Source of the DNA: Shewanella sp.
GTDB lineage: Bacteria; Pseudomonadota; Gammaproteobacteria; Enterobacterales; Shewanellaceae
Direction of reading: 5' to 3'
DNA length: 33,434 nt
Assembly: GCA_021462625.1 (NCBI GenBank)
Contig: JAJNAU010000021.1
Location: 1 to 33,434 of the forward strand
Shown here: positions 31,805-33,434 of the stretch, in pieces
Layout of the letters: each line of letters begins with the position of its first letter
Position numbering within the stretch: the first letter of the stretch is position 1
Position numbers and translations under genes: made by a program
The notes under the pieces: generated by a model
What the model was told of the DNA's origin: nothing
Databases searched by the model: none
The model's input: the letters and a program-made list of their open reading frames with translations, nothing else

Positions 31805-33434
31805 ATGAAGTTATCGTTGGACAAGACACTGTCATTGGTGGCCATCAGTGTGATTGGTGTGCTCGGGGCAATCCCCGCCCAGGCCAGCATTAAAGAACAG
31901 GTTTATGAAATTGTTAACCTTGAAGATTTTGACCTTGTAGGTCGAGGTACCCTAGACGGCACCCAGCGTGGCTATGGTATGGGCGTTAACGTCAACGATG
32001 AGGTGGTTGGGGTATCCAAAGGCCGTAAGAAGCTTAACGACGACGATGTGGATGATGGCATTATCGATGTTGAAGACGGCATTGCTCCCGAAGAGCAGAT
32101 TACCTACTCGGTGAATGAGCCTATTCTGGGCAATAACTTTACCTTTGTTGCCAAGCCTAACAACAAATGGTTGCCTGAGTTCGACAGTATTGGCGGCGAA
32201 ACGGCGCCGAATGCTACGCCTGCCAACACGGTTGACGCCATCTATTACGCCATCAATGATGCCGGTACCAAGGTGGGTACTGTCTCCGGCGAGCAGAAGA
32301 CAATAGATTACGACGGTGACAATGAGGATCAGGAGTTCTGGTACTACCGCGATTTTGAGCTGCGCGGCATTGCCAAAAAGCCCGATGGTACTGAGATTGA
32401 GTTGTTGCCACCTTATACGACTTACACTTACAAACCTGATACGGCAGATGCCAAAAAGGTCAATGTGGGTGGCTGGTCGGTGGCTGCAGATATCAATGCC
32501 AATCAGCTGATAGCCGGATACGCCAGTACCGAGATCAGCAAATTGGGTGCCGAGCGAATCGATGCCTGTTTTGCTGACGATGCAACTTTGCCGGTTGACA
32601 TCTGTGTGCAGGCCAAGCAGTTCCCCGACTTCAATGGTACCCGGGGTATTCAGTACCAGACCCGAGCTGCGATTTGGGATCTCAGTGAGGCCGAGCCTCA
32701 ACCTTTGATTTTGCCGCTTGGTCTGACGCCAGCTGAGGATTCAGAGACTGTGTTTACCGCCCAGGGGCTGAGCATTAACGCCGATGGTGTGGTTGCCGGC
32801 CGTTCTGATACTTATCGCAAAGGTGAAGATTTTACCCGTTTCGATGCCGGTTATTGGAAGAAAGAAGCCAATGATGCCGGAACTGAGGAGTATGCGTTTA
32901 ACCCTGTCCCATTCCCTAATAGTGAGTATTACAACACCATTGCTTACGACATTAATGATGGCGGTATTCTGGTGGGGACTTATGATAAAGTCATTCAGGG
33001 ATACCCTCGTACCAAGTTCTTCACTCTGGATATCAACGCCGGTGGCAGCATTAAGACCCCAGTGGATTTTACCGGCCGAGTATCTGATTTAAGCGCCATT
33101 CCGAGGGACATCAATAATGACGGTTGGGTCGTCGGCACTGTCGATGTGACCTTCGACAAGGATATGCCGCGGGTAAAGGCTGGCTTCTTGTATGACTCAG
33201 GAACAGTCAGCGGTGAAGAGGCTTTCATCAACCTAAATGAACAATTAACCTGTGAGTCCAAAGGTCTGGAGCCGGACGGTGACACCTGGAAGCGACATGA
33301 TGTTAAGGTGACAGATGGTTCGGGAAAAGAGTTGAGCTACAAAACTGAAATTCAAGTGGTTGATGCAACCAGCATCGCAGAAAATGGCACCATTGTGGGT
33401 ACCGCCTTCGTCCGCAAACCCAAATACAAGGTGG
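31805..33434 (+). CDS. DUF3466 family secreted repeat protein, partial
   Basis: The gene is cut by the right edge, leaving 543 codons with no stop. The frame starts at ATG 31805 with AGGAA 6 nt upstream, 27 bp after uup. A signal peptide is clear (LSLVAISVIGVLGAIPAQA, cleavage near Ala27). The mature part repeats a short motif of the type (I/V)N..G..VG: AINDAGTKVGT, DINANQLIAGY, SINADGVVAGR, DINDGGILVGTY, DINNDGWVVGT and SIAENGTIVGT. This is the HAF-like extracellular repeat pattern seen in DUF3466 proteins and suggests a beta-propeller or other repeated beta fold. The function is unknown. The missing C-terminus may carry a GlyGly-CTERM-type sorting signal, as in some relatives, but that cannot be seen here. 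Confidence 0.88.
   Translation, partial: MKLSLDKTLSLVAISVIGVLGAIPAQASIKEQVYEIVNLEDFDLVGRGTLDGTQRGYGMGVNVNDEVVGVSKGRKKLNDDDVDDGIIDVEDGIAPEEQITYSVNEPILGNNFTFVAKPNNKWLPEFDSIGGETAPNATPANTVDAIYYAINDAGTKVGTVSGEQKTIDYDGDNEDQEFWYYRDFELRGIAKKPDGTEIELLPPYTTYTYKPDTADAKKVNVGGWSVAADINANQLIAGYASTEISKLGAERIDACFADDATLPVDICVQAKQFPDFNGTRGIQYQTRAAIWDLSEAEPQPLILPLGLTPAEDSETVFTAQGLSINADGVVAGRSDTYRKGEDFTRFDAGYWKKEANDAGTEEYAFNPVPFPNSEYYNTIAYDINDGGILVGTYDKVIQGYPRTKFFTLDINAGGSIKTPVDFTGRVSDLSAIPRDINNDGWVVGTVDVTFDKDMPRVKAGFLYDSGTVSGEEAFINLNEQLTCESKGLEPDGDTWKRHDVKVTDGSGKELSYKTEIQVVDATSIAENGTIVGTAFVRKPKYKV

Noticed and set aside
31952-32701. 249-codon minus-strand ORF
   Set aside because: It is antisense to the DUF3466 gene, whose signal peptide and repeated motifs are clear; the open antisense frame follows from its codon use.

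Overview
This looks like chromosome from a gammaproteobacterium of the Shewanella type. The evidence is gene order plus family content: a LetA/LetB block with LetA split into two genes, then yebG, msrC, proQ, prc and pepN, a large 1615-residue NAD-glutamate dehydrogenase next to pyrD and zapC, and rlmL followed by uup. Coding density is high. I see no rRNA, tRNA, insertion sequence, phage gene or CRISPR array. Gene names rest on recognising protein families by eye; no database search was run.

Layout. Positions 1-648 are non-coding, with short palindromes, one copy of a dispersed repeat and a terminator facing the minus strand. The minus strand from 4529 down to 649 carries two LetA-half proteins and LetB (seven MCE domains), a lipid-transport set with overlapping genes. 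Divergently, yebG sits behind a near-consensus LexA box and is followed 8 bp later by msrC. Next come proQ-prc (RNA chaperone, periplasmic protease, terminator), pepN and a small DUF2835 gene.

The region 11776-18639 is the most interesting part. It is a tight four-gene plus-strand operon encoding a DUF1302 predicted outer-membrane barrel, a DUF1329 periplasmic (LolA/LolB-like) protein, a periplasmic YCF48/BNR-type beta-propeller and a 12-TM MMPL/RND transporter, closed by a terminator. Together they cover every envelope compartment and look like an uncharacterised trans-envelope transport system, probably for a lipid or other hydrophobic molecule.

From 19138 come gdhB, pyrD (with an intrinsic terminator directly before its ribosome binding site), zapC, a half-size FUSC protein, a small apparently frameshifted ORF, then rlmL, a DUF836 glutaredoxin-like gene and uup. 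A DUF3466 secreted repeat protein runs off the right edge. Non-coding points of note are three copies of a dispersed repeat (one forming a 23-bp-arm hairpin), four GATC sites spaced 10-11 bp apart between pyrD and zapC, and the LexA box.
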